A stretch of DNA of 64,000 nucleotides, from positions 1-64,000 of the forward strand of contig NZ_CAMYMD010000105.1 of NCBI RefSeq assembly GCF_947259555.1, given 5' to 3'. The translations under genes and the position numbers were made by a program. A model generated the notes under the pieces. The model was not told the DNA's origin, searched no databases, and worked only from the letters and a program-made list of their open reading frames with translations. This stretch comes from an uncultured Roseovarius sp. GTDB lineage: Bacteria; Pseudomonadota; Alphaproteobacteria; Rhodobacterales; Rhodobacteraceae. The number at the start of each line of letters is the position of its first letter. Position 1 is the first letter of the stretch. This document shows, piece after piece, positions 1 through 8,868 of the stretch.

Positions 1-2
1 GT

Positions 3-461
3 GAGGACCGTGCCCCGCGTGACAAGGACGCCCCGCGCCCCGCGCCCAAACCCCGCGCGCGCCCTGCGCCCAAGCCCGACCGGATGGAACAGGCGGTCGA
101 GAGCGGCGCGGTGACGCCCGCGCGCAAGCCCCGGTCTGACGCGCCAAAACCGGCGGACAAGAAACCATGGGCCGATAAAAAGCCGGGCAAACCCGCTTAT
201 GACAAGAAGCCCGGCAAGCCGGGGGCCAAGCCGTTTGACAAGCCCAAGGCCAAACCCGCGCCGCGCCCCGAGGCCCCTGCCGCGCCCGCCAAGCCCAAAC
301 CCAATCTGGCCGCTGACACCTCCAAACGCTTCACGCCGCCGGGCACGCCCGGAAAACCCGGCAAACCCGGCAAGCCGGGAAAACCCAAACCCAAGGGCGC
401 ACCGGCCAAATCCCGCGCCGGATTCGGCGGCAGCACACCACCGAAACGGCGCAAGCCATAG
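3..461 (+). CDS. C-terminal basic Pro/Lys/Ala-rich tail of a truncated protein
   Basis: The frame is open from the first bases, so this is the 3' end (152 residues) of a gene that begins outside the window. The visible part is low complexity: Lys, Pro, Ala and Gly dominate, with repeated KPGKPG units near residues 118-132 and an end rich in Lys and Arg. No folded domain is visible. Tails of this sort occur on DEAD-box RNA helicases and some RNA-modifying enzymes of Rhodobacteraceae, where they are thought to bind RNA; assigning this one to a helicase is only a guess. The ATG at 84 is internal to the same frame and need not be a real start. Confidence 0.55.
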   Translation, partial: EDRAPRDKDAPRPAPKPRARPAPKPDRMEQAVESGAVTPARKPRSDAPKPADKKPWADKKPGKPAYDKKPGKPGAKPFDKPKAKPAPRPEAPAAPAKPKPNLAADTSKRFTPPGTPGKPGKPGKPGKPKPKGAPAKSRAGFGGSTPPKRRKP

Positions 462-524
462 CGCATAGGGCAGGATGAACTTTGGCGTTGGGCGGATATC
501 TGATTGAACCACCCTGCGCGAAAC

Positions 525-589
525 GCGGCCCTAAGGCCGCCGCGCCATCGTCATGCCAGAGTCATGCCTCCGGCATGACGCCACACCGC
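525..589. terminator. hairpins between two convergent genes
   Basis: Two short perfect inverted repeats lie between the basic-tail gene and the leftward deacetylase. One is GCGGCC/GGCCGC with a 4-nt loop (525-540). The other is GTCATGCC/GGCATGAC with a 3-nt loop (571-589), and an extra copy of GTCATGCC sits at 560-567. There is no T-tract, so a role as a bidirectional terminator is inferred from position only. Confidence 0.35.
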
Positions 590-616
590 GGCACGACGAT
601 GCGCGGCCCAGAGCCC

Positions 617-1780
617 CTACCCCCGCAATTTCTCCACCAAGCGCCGCATGAAATCATGCCCGGCCTCGAACTGCGCCACGGTGATGAACTCGTCCGGCTG
701 ATGCGCCTGCGCGATATCGCCCGGCCCGCAGATCACCGCCGAATAGCCGCGCTCCTGAAACTGCCCCGCCTCGGTGCCGTAGCTGACCACGTGGCGGCCA
801 TTGTCGCCGGTAATCTGCCGCGCCAACCCTTCCGCCGCGCCGCCCTCTTCCGGCTGCAACCCCGGCACGCGAAACTTGCGCCGCAATTCGATCCGCGTAT
901 CCGGATGCACTGCCTGCATCTCGGCCTCGGCCTCCGCGACCCGCGCCTCAAAGAGCGCGCCCCACTCCTCGGGGTCTTCGCCCGGCACGACGCGGAAATC
1001 CATGCCGAAACGGCAGTCCTTGGCGGTGATGTTATGCGCCGTCCCGCCCGTGATCTGACCGACATGCAGCGTCGTCCAGGGCGGCTCGAACATTGACCCA
1101 AGCTCCGACGGCGTGCGCGCGCGGTTCTCGGCGTTTTGCTGATTGGCCCAGTCGATCAGCGGCGCGGCAGCCATGATCGCGTTGACCCCGCGATGCATGA
1201 TCGAGCTGTGCACCTCAAAGCCCACCACATGCACGTCGTAGCCCAGCCCCCCCTTGTGGCCCGTCACCGCCTGCAGGGTCGACGGCTCTCCGATGATCGC
1301 CAGCTCCGCGCGCGGCAACACCTCCAGCATCCGCTCGATCATCGGCGGCGCGCCAACGCAGCCCACCTCCTCGTCATAGCTCAGCGCCAGTTGCAGGGGC
1401 CGCGCCACACCCAGCAGATGCGCCTCGACCAGCGCCCAGATCGCGAGCGCGTCAAAGCCCTTCATATCGACGCAACCGCGCCCGAAATACTTGCCGTCCC
1501 GCTCCTCCACGGTAAACGGATCGGTCGTCCAGGGCTGGCCATCCACCGGCACCACGTCGGTATGCCCCGAGAGCACCACACCACCTTCGACCTCCGGCCC
1601 GACATGGGCGAACAGCGCGGCCTTCTCCCCGGTCTCGTCATAAAGGCGATGCGCGGTGATGCCGTTCTCCCGCAGATAGTCCTCGACCCAATCCACCAGC
1701 GGCAGATTGCTGTCACGGCTCACGGTGGGAAAGCTCACGAGCTGCGTCATCAGCTCGACCGGCGTCAGTCTTTGGGTCAT
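617..1780 (-). CDS. argE: M20-family deacetylase, acetylornithine deacetylase type
   Basis: A 387-residue zinc amidohydrolase of the M20 family; the closest reading is N-acetylornithine deacetylase, which releases ornithine and acetate in arginine synthesis. Metal-ligand motifs are visible: SGHTDVVP (His73, Asp75), CVDMKGF (Asp105) and SYDEEVG (Glu137/Glu138). The ATG at 1780 is chosen over an in-frame TTG two codons upstream because the TTG overlaps the end of the preceding ABC ATPase gene. The stop of that gene is 2 nt away, so the two are probably co-transcribed. Next to a peptide-type transporter it may instead deacylate an imported N-acyl amino acid or dipeptide; the exact substrate is not decidable from sequence. 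Confidence 0.8.
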   Translation of the reverse strand: MTQRLTPVELMTQLVSFPTVSRDSNLPLVDWVEDYLRENGITAHRLYDETGEKAALFAHVGPEVEGGVVLSGHTDVVPVDGQPWTTDPFTVEERDGKYFGRGCVDMKGFDALAIWALVEAHLLGVARPLQLALSYDEEVGCVGAPPMIERMLEVLPRAELAIIGEPSTLQAVTGHKGGLGYDVHVVGFEVHSSIMHRGVNAIMAAAPLIDWANQQNAENRARTPSELGSMFEPPWTTLHVGQITGGTAHNITAKDCRFGMDFRVVPGEDPEEWGALFEARVAEAEAEMQAVHPDTRIELRRKFRVPGLQPEEGGAAEGLARQITGDNGRHVVSYGTEAGQFQERGYSAVICGPGDIAQAHQPDEFITVAQFEAGHDFMRRLVEKLRG

Positions 1781-1782
1781 GA

Positions 1783-3603
1783 TCAATAGCCGCTATCAGA
1801 GGTCAGCACGAAATGGCCCGGTTCCACCTCTTTGTATTCTGACGGTCCCGGCTCGTATCCGACTGGGTGGATCGGCGACGGGATCGGCTTGAAATTGAGG
1901 TCCTTCTCGGATTTGCGGCGGCGCGGATCGGCCACCGGCACCGCCTTCATCAGCGCCTGCGTATAGGGGTGCTGCGGGTTCTCGAAGACGGCGGCGCGCG
2001 GGCCGCGTTCGACGATCCGGCCAAGGTACATCACGCCGACATCATGGCTCACGCGCTCGACCACCGCCATGTCATGGCTGATGAAGAGATAACTCAGACC
2101 AAGTTCTGCCTGCAATTCCATCATCAGGTTCAGCACCTGCGCCTGCACGCTCACGTCAAGCGCGCTCACCGCCTCATCGGCCACGATCAGCTTGGGGTTC
2201 AGCGCAAGCGCGCGGGCGATCGCCACGCGCTGCCGCTGCCCGCCCGAGAGTTCATGCGGAAAGCGCCGCAGGAACGAGCGCGGCAATTCCACCCGGTCAA
2301 ACAGCATCGCCACCCGGTCATCCATTTCCGAGCGGCTGACAAGGCCATAATTGCGCATCGGCTCGGCCACCTGATCGGCCAGCTTCATCTGCGGATTGAG
2401 GCTCGCGAACGGGTCCTGAAAGACCATCTGCATATCGACCCGAGCCTTGCGCAAATTACCGGGGGCGAGCGCGATGATATCGGTGCCATCCAGCACCACC
2501 TCGCCCGCCATCGGCTCCACCAGCCGCAGGATCGAGCGCCCGGCGGTGGATTTCCCGCACCCGCTCTCGCCCACAAGGCTCAGCGTGCGGCCCTTGGCGA
2601 GCGAAAAGGACAGATCCTCGACCGCATGCACATTGGCGACCGTCCGGCGAAAGAACCCGCCCTTGACGGCGAACCGCGTGGTCAGGCCCTTGACGTGCAA
2701 CAGCTCCTCGTCTTGGCCCTTGATCGGCTTGATATCCTGCGCATCCGCGCCCACCAGCTTCATCGGTTCGGGATAGGCCTTGCCGCGCATCTCGCCCAGC
2801 TTGGGCACGGCAGCCAGCAGCGCACGGGTATAATCATGCTGAGGCGCCTCAAAGATCTGCTCGACCGGCCCCTCCTCGACCTTGTTGCCGCGGAACATCA
2901 CGACCACCCGGTCGGCCATCTGCGCCACCACCGCCATGTCATGGGTGATAAAGATCACCGCCGTCCCGGTGTCGCGCTTCAGCCGGTCCATCAACGCCAG
3001 AATTTCGGCCTGAATCGTCACGTCGAGCGCCGTCGTCGGCTCATCCGCGATCAAGAGGCGCGGCTTGCAGGCCAGCGCCATGGCGATGACCACGCGCTGC
3101 CGCATGCCGCCCGACAGCTCATGCGGATACTGGTCAAGACGGCGCTCCGGCTCCGGGATACGCACCTCCTTCAAGAGGTCCAGCGCCCGCGCACGGGCCT
3201 GCCGCTTGTCCATCCCGCGATGCACGCGCAAGCCTTCGGACAGCTGCCGCCCCACGGTAAAGACCGGGTTGAGCGCGGTCATCGGCTCCTGAAAGATCAT
3301 CCCGATCTCGTTGCCCCGGATCGTGCGCATCAGCCCCTGTTCGGTCGTGGCAAGGTCGACCTCGCCGCCCTCGCGGCGGTCAAACAGCATCCGCCCGCCC
3401 GCGATCGTGCCGCCGCCATACTCAATAAGCCGCATCAGCGACAGTGACGACACCGACTTGCCCGATCCCGATTCGCCCACGATGCAGACGGTCTCACCGG
3501 GATTGACCTCGAAAGAGACATCCTCGACCCCCACCACGGGGCCGTCCTTGGTCTCGAAGGTGACCCGAAGGTTCTCGATCCGGGCAATCGGAGTGTCCAG
3601 CAT
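1783..3603 (-). CDS. fused DppD-DppF type ABC transporter ATPase
   Basis: A 606-residue protein with two complete nucleotide-binding domains, which energises uptake by the peptide-type transporter encoded divergently. The first half has Walker A GESGSGKS (43-50), signature LSGGMRQRV and Walker B LLIADEP. The second has GESGCGKS, LSGGQRQRVAIARAL and LIVADEA. Each half ends with the oligopeptide-ABC C-terminal extension. The ATG at 3603 begins MLDTPIARIENL and matches where the family starts; an upstream in-frame start would add 15 unrelated residues. Fusion of the two ATPases, normally separate DppD and DppF, is common in this group of transporters. Confidence 0.9.
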   Translation of the reverse strand: MLDTPIARIENLRVTFETKDGPVVGVEDVSFEVNPGETVCIVGESGSGKSVSSLSLMRLIEYGGGTIAGGRMLFDRREGGEVDLATTEQGLMRTIRGNEIGMIFQEPMTALNPVFTVGRQLSEGLRVHRGMDKRQARARALDLLKEVRIPEPERRLDQYPHELSGGMRQRVVIAMALACKPRLLIADEPTTALDVTIQAEILALMDRLKRDTGTAVIFITHDMAVVAQMADRVVVMFRGNKVEEGPVEQIFEAPQHDYTRALLAAVPKLGEMRGKAYPEPMKLVGADAQDIKPIKGQDEELLHVKGLTTRFAVKGGFFRRTVANVHAVEDLSFSLAKGRTLSLVGESGCGKSTAGRSILRLVEPMAGEVVLDGTDIIALAPGNLRKARVDMQMVFQDPFASLNPQMKLADQVAEPMRNYGLVSRSEMDDRVAMLFDRVELPRSFLRRFPHELSGGQRQRVAIARALALNPKLIVADEAVSALDVSVQAQVLNLMMELQAELGLSYLFISHDMAVVERVSHDVGVMYLGRIVERGPRAAVFENPQHPYTQALMKAVPVADPRRRKSEKDLNFKPIPSPIHPVGYEPGPSEYKEVEPGHFVLTSDSGY

Positions 3604-3853
3604 GACGCGCCTCGTTTTGCATATCGTCCAAGCCTGAACGCTACGCATAACCGCCGCAGCCTGTCAAACGTCGAACGAAAGCGAACCCTTCTCGCGTTCC
3701 ATTGATGCTCGCACCCTTGCTTTTTGACGAAATCCAGTCTGTGATGGTCAGACCGGTTGGGGCCGGGGCGGGCACCACCCCCCCGGCTGCCCCGACAAAA
3801 CGGAACCACAGATGGCCGCAGAGCCATCGCAACAGCGGAGGATATACACCGTT
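3604..3853. promoter_or_regulatory. divergent control region of the peptide transporter
   Basis: About 250 nt separates the starts of the leftward ATPase gene and the rightward binding-protein gene, so promoters for both must lie here. A GGAGG ribosome-binding site (about 3837-3841) precedes the binding-protein ATG by some 12 nt. I could not fit a convincing sigma70 promoter or an operator palindrome. Confidence 0.4.
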
Positions 3854-5560
3854 ATGACCCTCAGACCGATTCTCTTGGGCGCCACCGCGCTCGCCGGTCT
3901 CGCCTCGATGGCGATGGCCGAGCGTGGCGCGGATGGCCATGTTAACGTGATCTACTGGCAGGCGCCGTCGATCATGAACCCATATCTGACCGGCGGCACC
4001 AAGGAGCGCGAGGCCGCCAGCCTCGTGATCGAGCCGCTCGCGCGCTATAACGAGAAGGGCGCGTTGGTGCCCTATCTCGCCGAGGACATTCCCACCGTCG
4101 AAAACGGCGGCGTATCCGAAGACCTCAAGTCGATCACCTGGAAGATCAAGCCGGGACTGACATGGTCGGACGGCACGCCCTTCACCGCGACGGACGTGAA
4201 ATTCACCGCCGATTACTGCATGAACCCCGAAGGCGGCTGCGCCCAGCTCGCCAAGTTCGAAGGCGTGGCCGACGTCGAGGTGGTCGACGATCTGACCGTG
4301 ACCGTGCATTTCGACGGGCCGCAGCCCAACCCGTACGGTCCGTTCACCGGCGGGACATCGCCGATCATCCAGGCCGCGCAATATGCCGACTGCACCGGCG
4401 CGCGGGCCTCGGAATGCGCCGATGAAAATTTCCACCCCATCGGCACCGGGCCCTTCGTGGTCGATGAGTTCCGCCCGAATGACGTGATCTCCCTGTCGGC
4501 CAACGAGAACTATCGCGATCCCGACAAGCCGCATTTCGCCACCATGACCTTCAAGGGCGGCGGCGATGCCACCTCGGCAGGCCGTGCGGTGCTGGAGACC
4601 GGCGAATTCGACTACGCCTGGAACCTGCAGCTTGCCCCCGACGTGATCGCCAACATGGAAGAGGCCGGCCAGGGCGAGGCGCTCGCCGCCTTCGGCACTC
4701 TGGTCGAGAGGCTGGAAATGAACCTCACCGATCCCTCGCCGGACCTGCCCGATGGCGAACGCGCGACCGCCGACCATCCGCACCCGTTCCTGACCGATCC
4801 GGCGGTGCGCAAGGCGCTGTCGATGGCCATCGACCGCGTGTTGCTGACCGAGATCGGCTATGGCAAGGCGGGCAAGCCGACCTGTGACTGGGTGCCCGCC
4901 CCCGAGATCTATGCCGCGAATAACACCCATTGCCTCGAACAGGACATCGACGGCGCCAAGGCGCTTCTGGATGAGGCCGGCTGGACCGACAGCGATGGAG
5001 ACGGCGTGCGCGAAAAGGACGGCGTGAAACTCTCGATCCTCTACCAGACCTCGACCAACGCCGTGCGCCAGGACTTCCAGGCGCTGATCAAGCAGTGGTG
5101 GGCGGAAATCGGCGTCGAGACCGAGCTGCGCAATATCAATGCGAGCGTCTTTTTCGGCGGCGATCCGGGCAGTCCCGACACCTTCGTCAAGTTCTACGCC
5201 GATGTCGAGATGTATGCCAACAACTTCGACGGCACCGACCCGCAGAGCTATCTGGCGTCGCGCACCTGCGAGAAAATCCCGCGGCCCGCAACGCAGTGGC
5301 AGGGCGAGAACATCAACCGGTATTGCAACCCGGACTATGATGCGCTGATCAAGGAGCTGGGCGGCACCGCGGAACTGTCGAAGCGCGGTGAGATCGCCAT
5401 CGAGCTCAACAACATGGTCACCAGAGACAGCAACGTGATCATCCCGCTGGTCCACCGTGGCCGGGTTTCGGCCAAATCCAACACGCTCGGCGGTGTGGTG
5501 ATGAACACCTGGGATACCGAGCTGTGGAACGCGGCCGACTGGTACCGCATCAAGGAGTGA
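3854..5560 (+). CDS. ABC transporter substrate-binding protein, family 5 (peptide type)
   Basis: A 568-residue periplasmic binding protein of the family 5 extracellular solute-binding group, which delivers oligopeptides or similar ligands to the permeases. A signal peptide is clear: MTLRPILLG, a hydrophobic stretch, then Ala-Met-Ala before ERGADGHVN. The ATG at 3854 is chosen because it gives this signal peptide and has the GGAGG site upstream; an earlier in-frame codon would place charged residues in front. Two permease genes follow on the same strand. The ligand cannot be read from sequence; a peptide is most likely given the DppD/F-type ATPase. Confidence 0.88.
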   Translation: MTLRPILLGATALAGLASMAMAERGADGHVNVIYWQAPSIMNPYLTGGTKEREAASLVIEPLARYNEKGALVPYLAEDIPTVENGGVSEDLKSITWKIKPGLTWSDGTPFTATDVKFTADYCMNPEGGCAQLAKFEGVADVEVVDDLTVTVHFDGPQPNPYGPFTGGTSPIIQAAQYADCTGARASECADENFHPIGTGPFVVDEFRPNDVISLSANENYRDPDKPHFATMTFKGGGDATSAGRAVLETGEFDYAWNLQLAPDVIANMEEAGQGEALAAFGTLVERLEMNLTDPSPDLPDGERATADHPHPFLTDPAVRKALSMAIDRVLLTEIGYGKAGKPTCDWVPAPEIYAANNTHCLEQDIDGAKALLDEAGWTDSDGDGVREKDGVKLSILYQTSTNAVRQDFQALIKQWWAEIGVETELRNINASVFFGGDPGSPDTFVKFYADVEMYANNFDGTDPQSYLASRTCEKIPRPATQWQGENINRYCNPDYDALIKELGGTAELSKRGEIAIELNNMVTRDSNVIIPLVHRGRVSAKSNTLGGVVMNTWDTELWNAADWYRIKE

Positions 5561-5579
5561 TCCGGCCCGCGCCGGATAA

Positions 5580-5601
5580 GGGCCGGGCGCATGCCCGGCC
5601 C
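5580..5601. promoter_or_regulatory. intercistronic hairpin between binding protein and permease
   Basis: GGGCCGGGC (5580-5588), a GCAT loop, then GCCCGGCCC (5593-5601) and CTCTTTT. A 9-bp GC stem with a short T run sits between the binding-protein gene and the first permease. Such structures often attenuate or stabilise transcripts so that the binding protein is made in excess; here that role is inferred. Confidence 0.6.
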
Positions 5602-5636
5602 CTCTTTTCATTGAATACCCCGCAGAGGCGCCGCGC

Positions 5637-6644
5637 ATGCTGACCTATACGATCCGACGGCTCGTGCTCTCGATTCCGACGCTGCTGTTCATCAGCCTCG
5701 TGATCTTCCTGCTGCTCGAACTCGCCCCCGGCGACCCGATGGCGCAAGTACCATTGACCGTGCCGCCCGAGGTCAAGGAACGCATGCGCGAGGCATTGGG
5801 CCTCGGCGAGCCGACGCATGTGCGGTTTTTCAAGTGGATGTACCAGTTTTTCGTGGTCGAGCCGATGCTGCTCTTCGACCACATCTTCGGCACCGCGCTG
5901 GCCGAGGGCCAGCAGCGCGTGCTCAGCTGGCAGTTCCGCTCGCCGGTCATGGACGTGATCGTGCAGCGCATGCCGCAGACCCTGTGGGTGGTGGCGATGT
6001 CCTACGTGGTGGGCATCCTGATTGCGCTCCCCATCGGCATCTATTCCGCCTACCGGCAATATTCGCTCTTCGATCAGGCGGGCACCTTCATCACCATGGT
6101 GGGCTATTCGGTGCCGCCGTTCTTCTCGGGCGTGCTGGTGATCGTGATCTTCTCGGTGCAACTGGGCTGGCTGCCCTCGATCTACGACACCACGCTCGAG
6201 GTGGTCGACTGGGCGACCTTCAAGAAACAGATCCTGCAAATGGTGATGCCGGTGATGGTGCTGGCGCTGCAGACCACCGCGCAGATCAGCCGCTTCATGC
6301 GCGCCTCGATGCTCGACAATCTCAACCAGGATTACGTGCGCACCGCCCGCGCCAAGGGCCTGTCGGAATGGGCGGTCGTCATGGTGCATGTGCTGCGCAA
6401 CTCGATGATCCCGGTGGTCACCGTCATCGCGCTCGGGGTGCCTTACATCTTCGGCGGCGCGATCATCACCGAGCAGATCTTCAAGGTGAACGGCCTTGGC
6501 CAGCTTCTGATCACCGCCATTCAGGCCAATGACCTGCCGATGGTGCAGACCGTGACCTTCATGATCGCGGTGCTCATCGTCATGTTCAATATCGTCGCAG
6601 ACGTGCTCTATGGCGTGCTCGACCCGAGGATCCGCTATGACTGA
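5637..6644 (+). CDS. peptide-type ABC transporter permease, DppB-like
   Basis: A 335-residue inner-membrane permease with an N-terminal TM segment (MLTYTIRRLVLSIPTLLFIS) followed by a periplasmic stretch and about five more TM helices. The cytoplasmic EAA loop, which contacts the ATPase, is visible around YVRTARAKGLSE, followed by VLRNSMIPVVT. It ends with the family's typical DPRIRYD. The stop overlaps the start of the next permease by 8 nt, so the two are translationally coupled. It pairs with the downstream DppC-like subunit. Confidence 0.9.
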   Translation: MLTYTIRRLVLSIPTLLFISLVIFLLLELAPGDPMAQVPLTVPPEVKERMREALGLGEPTHVRFFKWMYQFFVVEPMLLFDHIFGTALAEGQQRVLSWQFRSPVMDVIVQRMPQTLWVVAMSYVVGILIALPIGIYSAYRQYSLFDQAGTFITMVGYSVPPFFSGVLVIVIFSVQLGWLPSIYDTTLEVVDWATFKKQILQMVMPVMVLALQTTAQISRFMRASMLDNLNQDYVRTARAKGLSEWAVVMVHVLRNSMIPVVTVIALGVPYIFGGAIITEQIFKVNGLGQLLITAIQANDLPMVQTVTFMIAVLIVMFNIVADVLYGVLDPRIRYD

Positions 6645-7575
6645 GTCCCCCGATCCCAAACCGATCACCGCGCTGGCCGACGAGGGCCCGACAGCCCCGC
6701 CGCGCAGCCATTGGCGCGATGTCTGGGACCAGTTCAAATCGCATCGCGGCGCGCTCGCGGGCGGTATCGTGCTCCTGTTCATCATCCTCGCGGTGTTCCT
6801 GGGGCCGTACATCTGGCCCTATGACGCCACCTATATCGACATCCGCTCGCGCAATCAGGGGCCCACTTTCGCGCATCCCTTCGGCACCGACCAGTTGGGC
6901 CGCGATACGCTGGCGCGGATGCTGGAAGGCGGGCGCACCTCGATTGCCGTGGGGCTGACGGCGATGCTGCTAGCGCTGGTGCTAGGCTCGCTGATCGGGG
7001 TTCTGGCCGGGTTCTTCCGCCGTCTCGACGGCCCGCTCATGCGCTTTACCGACCTTTTCCTGTCACTGCCGCTGCTGCCACTGCTCTTGGTGATGGTGCT
7101 TCTGTTCCGTGAGGCGCTGAACGGCATGTTCGGCCCGGAAATGGGCATCTTCATCCTGATCGTGGTGGCCATCGGCGTGACCAGCTGGATGCCCACGGCG
7201 CGGATCGTGCGCGGTGACGTGCTGGCCCTGAAAGAGCGCGAATTCATCCTTGCCGCCCGCTCCATCGGCACCACGAATTTCAACCTCATCACCCGGCATA
7301 TCCTGCCCAACGTGATGTCGCCGATCATGGTCTCGGCGACGCTTGGCATCGCCAATGCGATCATCACCGAAAGCGCGCTGTCGTTCTTGGGCCTCGGCTT
7401 TCCACCCGATTTCCCCACTTGGGGCCGGCTCTTGAACGACGCGACGCAATACCTGCAGGACTACCCCGAGCGGGTGTTCTGGCCCGGCCTCGCGATCTCG
7501 CTGACGGTGCTCTCGATCAACTACATGGGCGACGGCCTGCGCGACGCGCTCGATCCGCGCATCCGGGGGCGTTAA
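6637..7575 (+). CDS. peptide-type ABC transporter permease, DppC-like
   Basis: A 312-residue partner permease. The N-terminal cytosolic segment (SHWRDVWDQFKSHRGAL) is the OppC-type domain, followed by a first TM helix, a periplasmic domain with FGTDQLGRDTLARML, and five more TM helices. The EAA loop is REFILAARSIGTTNFNLITRHILPN. The end DALDPRIRGR matches the family. The ATG at 6637 (MTESPDPK) is preferred over an upstream in-frame codon because it overlaps the dppB-like stop by 8 nt in the usual arrangement. Confidence 0.9.
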   Translation: MTESPDPKPITALADEGPTAPPRSHWRDVWDQFKSHRGALAGGIVLLFIILAVFLGPYIWPYDATYIDIRSRNQGPTFAHPFGTDQLGRDTLARMLEGGRTSIAVGLTAMLLALVLGSLIGVLAGFFRRLDGPLMRFTDLFLSLPLLPLLLVMVLLFREALNGMFGPEMGIFILIVVAIGVTSWMPTARIVRGDVLALKEREFILAARSIGTTNFNLITRHILPNVMSPIMVSATLGIANAIITESALSFLGLGFPPDFPTWGRLLNDATQYLQDYPERVFWPGLAISLTVLSINYMGDGLRDALDPRIRGR

Positions 7576-7576
7576 A

Positions 7577-7620
7577 GCAATTTCAGAAAAAGTTGATAGA
7601 CTTTTTCGGTTCGAAATTGC
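7577..7620. repeat. nested inverted repeat downstream of the transporter operon
   Basis: Outer arms GCAATTTC (7577-7584) and GAAATTGC (7613-7620) enclose inner arms GAAAAAGT (7586-7593) and ACTTTTTC (7600-7607) around a TGATAG loop. It begins one nt after the permease stop. It can form a long bulged hairpin and probably acts as a terminator or 3'-end stabiliser. Its AT-rich composition differs from the surrounding DNA. Confidence 0.7.
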
Positions 7621-7634
7621 GCAAAAACAATGAA

Positions 7635-7677
7635 CTACAGCGTTACGACTGTTTCAACGAAAAGTCGTAACGCTGTA
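7635..7677. terminator. long perfect hairpin between convergent genes
   Basis: TACAGCGTTACGACT (7636-7650) pairs without mismatch with AGTCGTAACGCTGTA (7663-7677). The interior can pair further (TTTC/GAAA) around an AAC loop with one bulged G. It lies between the rightward transporter operon and the leftward mltG gene, so it could end transcription from both sides. The form and the neighbouring nested repeat suggest a mobile intergenic repeat family rather than a simple terminator. Confidence 0.65.
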
Positions 7678-7707
7678 AGACGAGCGGGACGGCCGGGCGC
7701 TGCGCGC

Positions 7708-8868
7708 TCAGTTATTGGCCCGCTCAGCCTCGATTTCACGCCAACGGGCCACGTTGCGGTTATGCTCGTCCAGGGTCTCGGCAAAGACGTGGCCGCCCGT
7801 GCCGTCGGCCACAAAGAACACGTAGTCGGTTGTCGCAGGATCGACCGCCGCCTCGATGCTCGCCCGGCCCGGGTTGGCGATCGGCGTGGGCGGCAGCCCC
7901 TCGATCACATAGGTGTTCCACGGTGTGACGCCGCGCAACTCGCTCTGTCGAAGGCCACGGCCCAGCGTGCCGCGCCCCTCGGTGACACCGTAGATCACCG
8001 TCGGATCGGTCTGGAGCCGCATGCCGCGATTGAGCCGGTTGACAAAGACGCTGGCCACCTGCCTGCGTTCCTCGGGTTCGCCGGTTTCCTTTTCGATGAT
8101 CGAGGCAAGGATCAGCGCCTCCTGCGCGCTCTCCAGAGGCAGCCCCTCGGCACGCCCCTCCCACGCGGCGGCGAGAAAGACCGCTTGCGCCTCGGCCATC
8201 CGCGTCAGAACGCTCTCGCGGCTGTCACCCGCGCGCACCTCATAGCTGTCAGGCGCGAGCGTGCCTTCGTCGGGCACCTCTGCCACCTCACCCTCCAGCA
8301 CATCGACGGCTTTCAGCCCCTCGACCACCTGCCAGCTGGTGATGCCCTCGGCAAAGGCGATGCGATAGCGCGTATCGGCCTGATCCCGCACGGTGTCGAA
8401 GATCTCGGGCGCGCTGACCTCCTCGGCCATCGGATCAAAGGCGGCGCGCTCCTCGTAGCGGCCCGTGCCGGTATCAAGCTCACGCACCACCACCTCGGCC
8501 GAGGTCACGCCGATGCGATACACCACCTCGGTGCCACAGCTGCTCGCGCCGCCCCGGGTGATGATGTCGGTGATCTCCGACATGCTTGCGCCCTGCGGAA
8601 TGAGCCAGCTACCGGCCTTCAGATCATCGGCTTTCTCGGCATAATCCGCGCCGATGCGAAAGATCGCGCCGCTGGTGACAGCCCCCTCGCCTTCCAGCTT
8701 GCGCGACACGATGCGCATGTTGCTGCCCGGCTCCACCCGCAGGCAGATCGGGTCGCCATGCGGCCCCTGCGCGGTGTATTCGCTCTGCCCCCAGAGGATG
8801 ACCCCCCCGAGCAAGAACACCACAACCACCAGAAGCGTCAGGAAATTAGACGCGATATGCCGCCACAT
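7708..8868 (-). CDS. mltG: endolytic murein transglycosylase MltG (YceG-like)
   Basis: A 386-residue inner-membrane protein with one N-terminal TM helix (residues 8-27) and a periplasmic YceG domain. MltG cuts nascent glycan strands and is thought to set their length. The catalytic motif is visible as SIIEKETGEPEERR (Glu about 259), with downstream LQTDPTVIYG, YNTY-like WNTYVIEGLPPTPIANPG and a VFFVADGTGGHVF ending, all family signatures. The start ATG overlaps the fabF stop (TGATG), so fabF and mltG form a coupled pair. Confidence 0.93.
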   Translation of the reverse strand: MWRHIASNFLTLLVVVVFLLGGVILWGQSEYTAQGPHGDPICLRVEPGSNMRIVSRKLEGEGAVTSGAIFRIGADYAEKADDLKAGSWLIPQGASMSEITDIITRGGASSCGTEVVYRIGVTSAEVVVRELDTGTGRYEERAAFDPMAEEVSAPEIFDTVRDQADTRYRIAFAEGITSWQVVEGLKAVDVLEGEVAEVPDEGTLAPDSYEVRAGDSRESVLTRMAEAQAVFLAAAWEGRAEGLPLESAQEALILASIIEKETGEPEERRQVASVFVNRLNRGMRLQTDPTVIYGVTEGRGTLGRGLRQSELRGVTPWNTYVIEGLPPTPIANPGRASIEAAVDPATTDYVFFVADGTGGHVFAETLDEHNRNVARWREIEAERANN

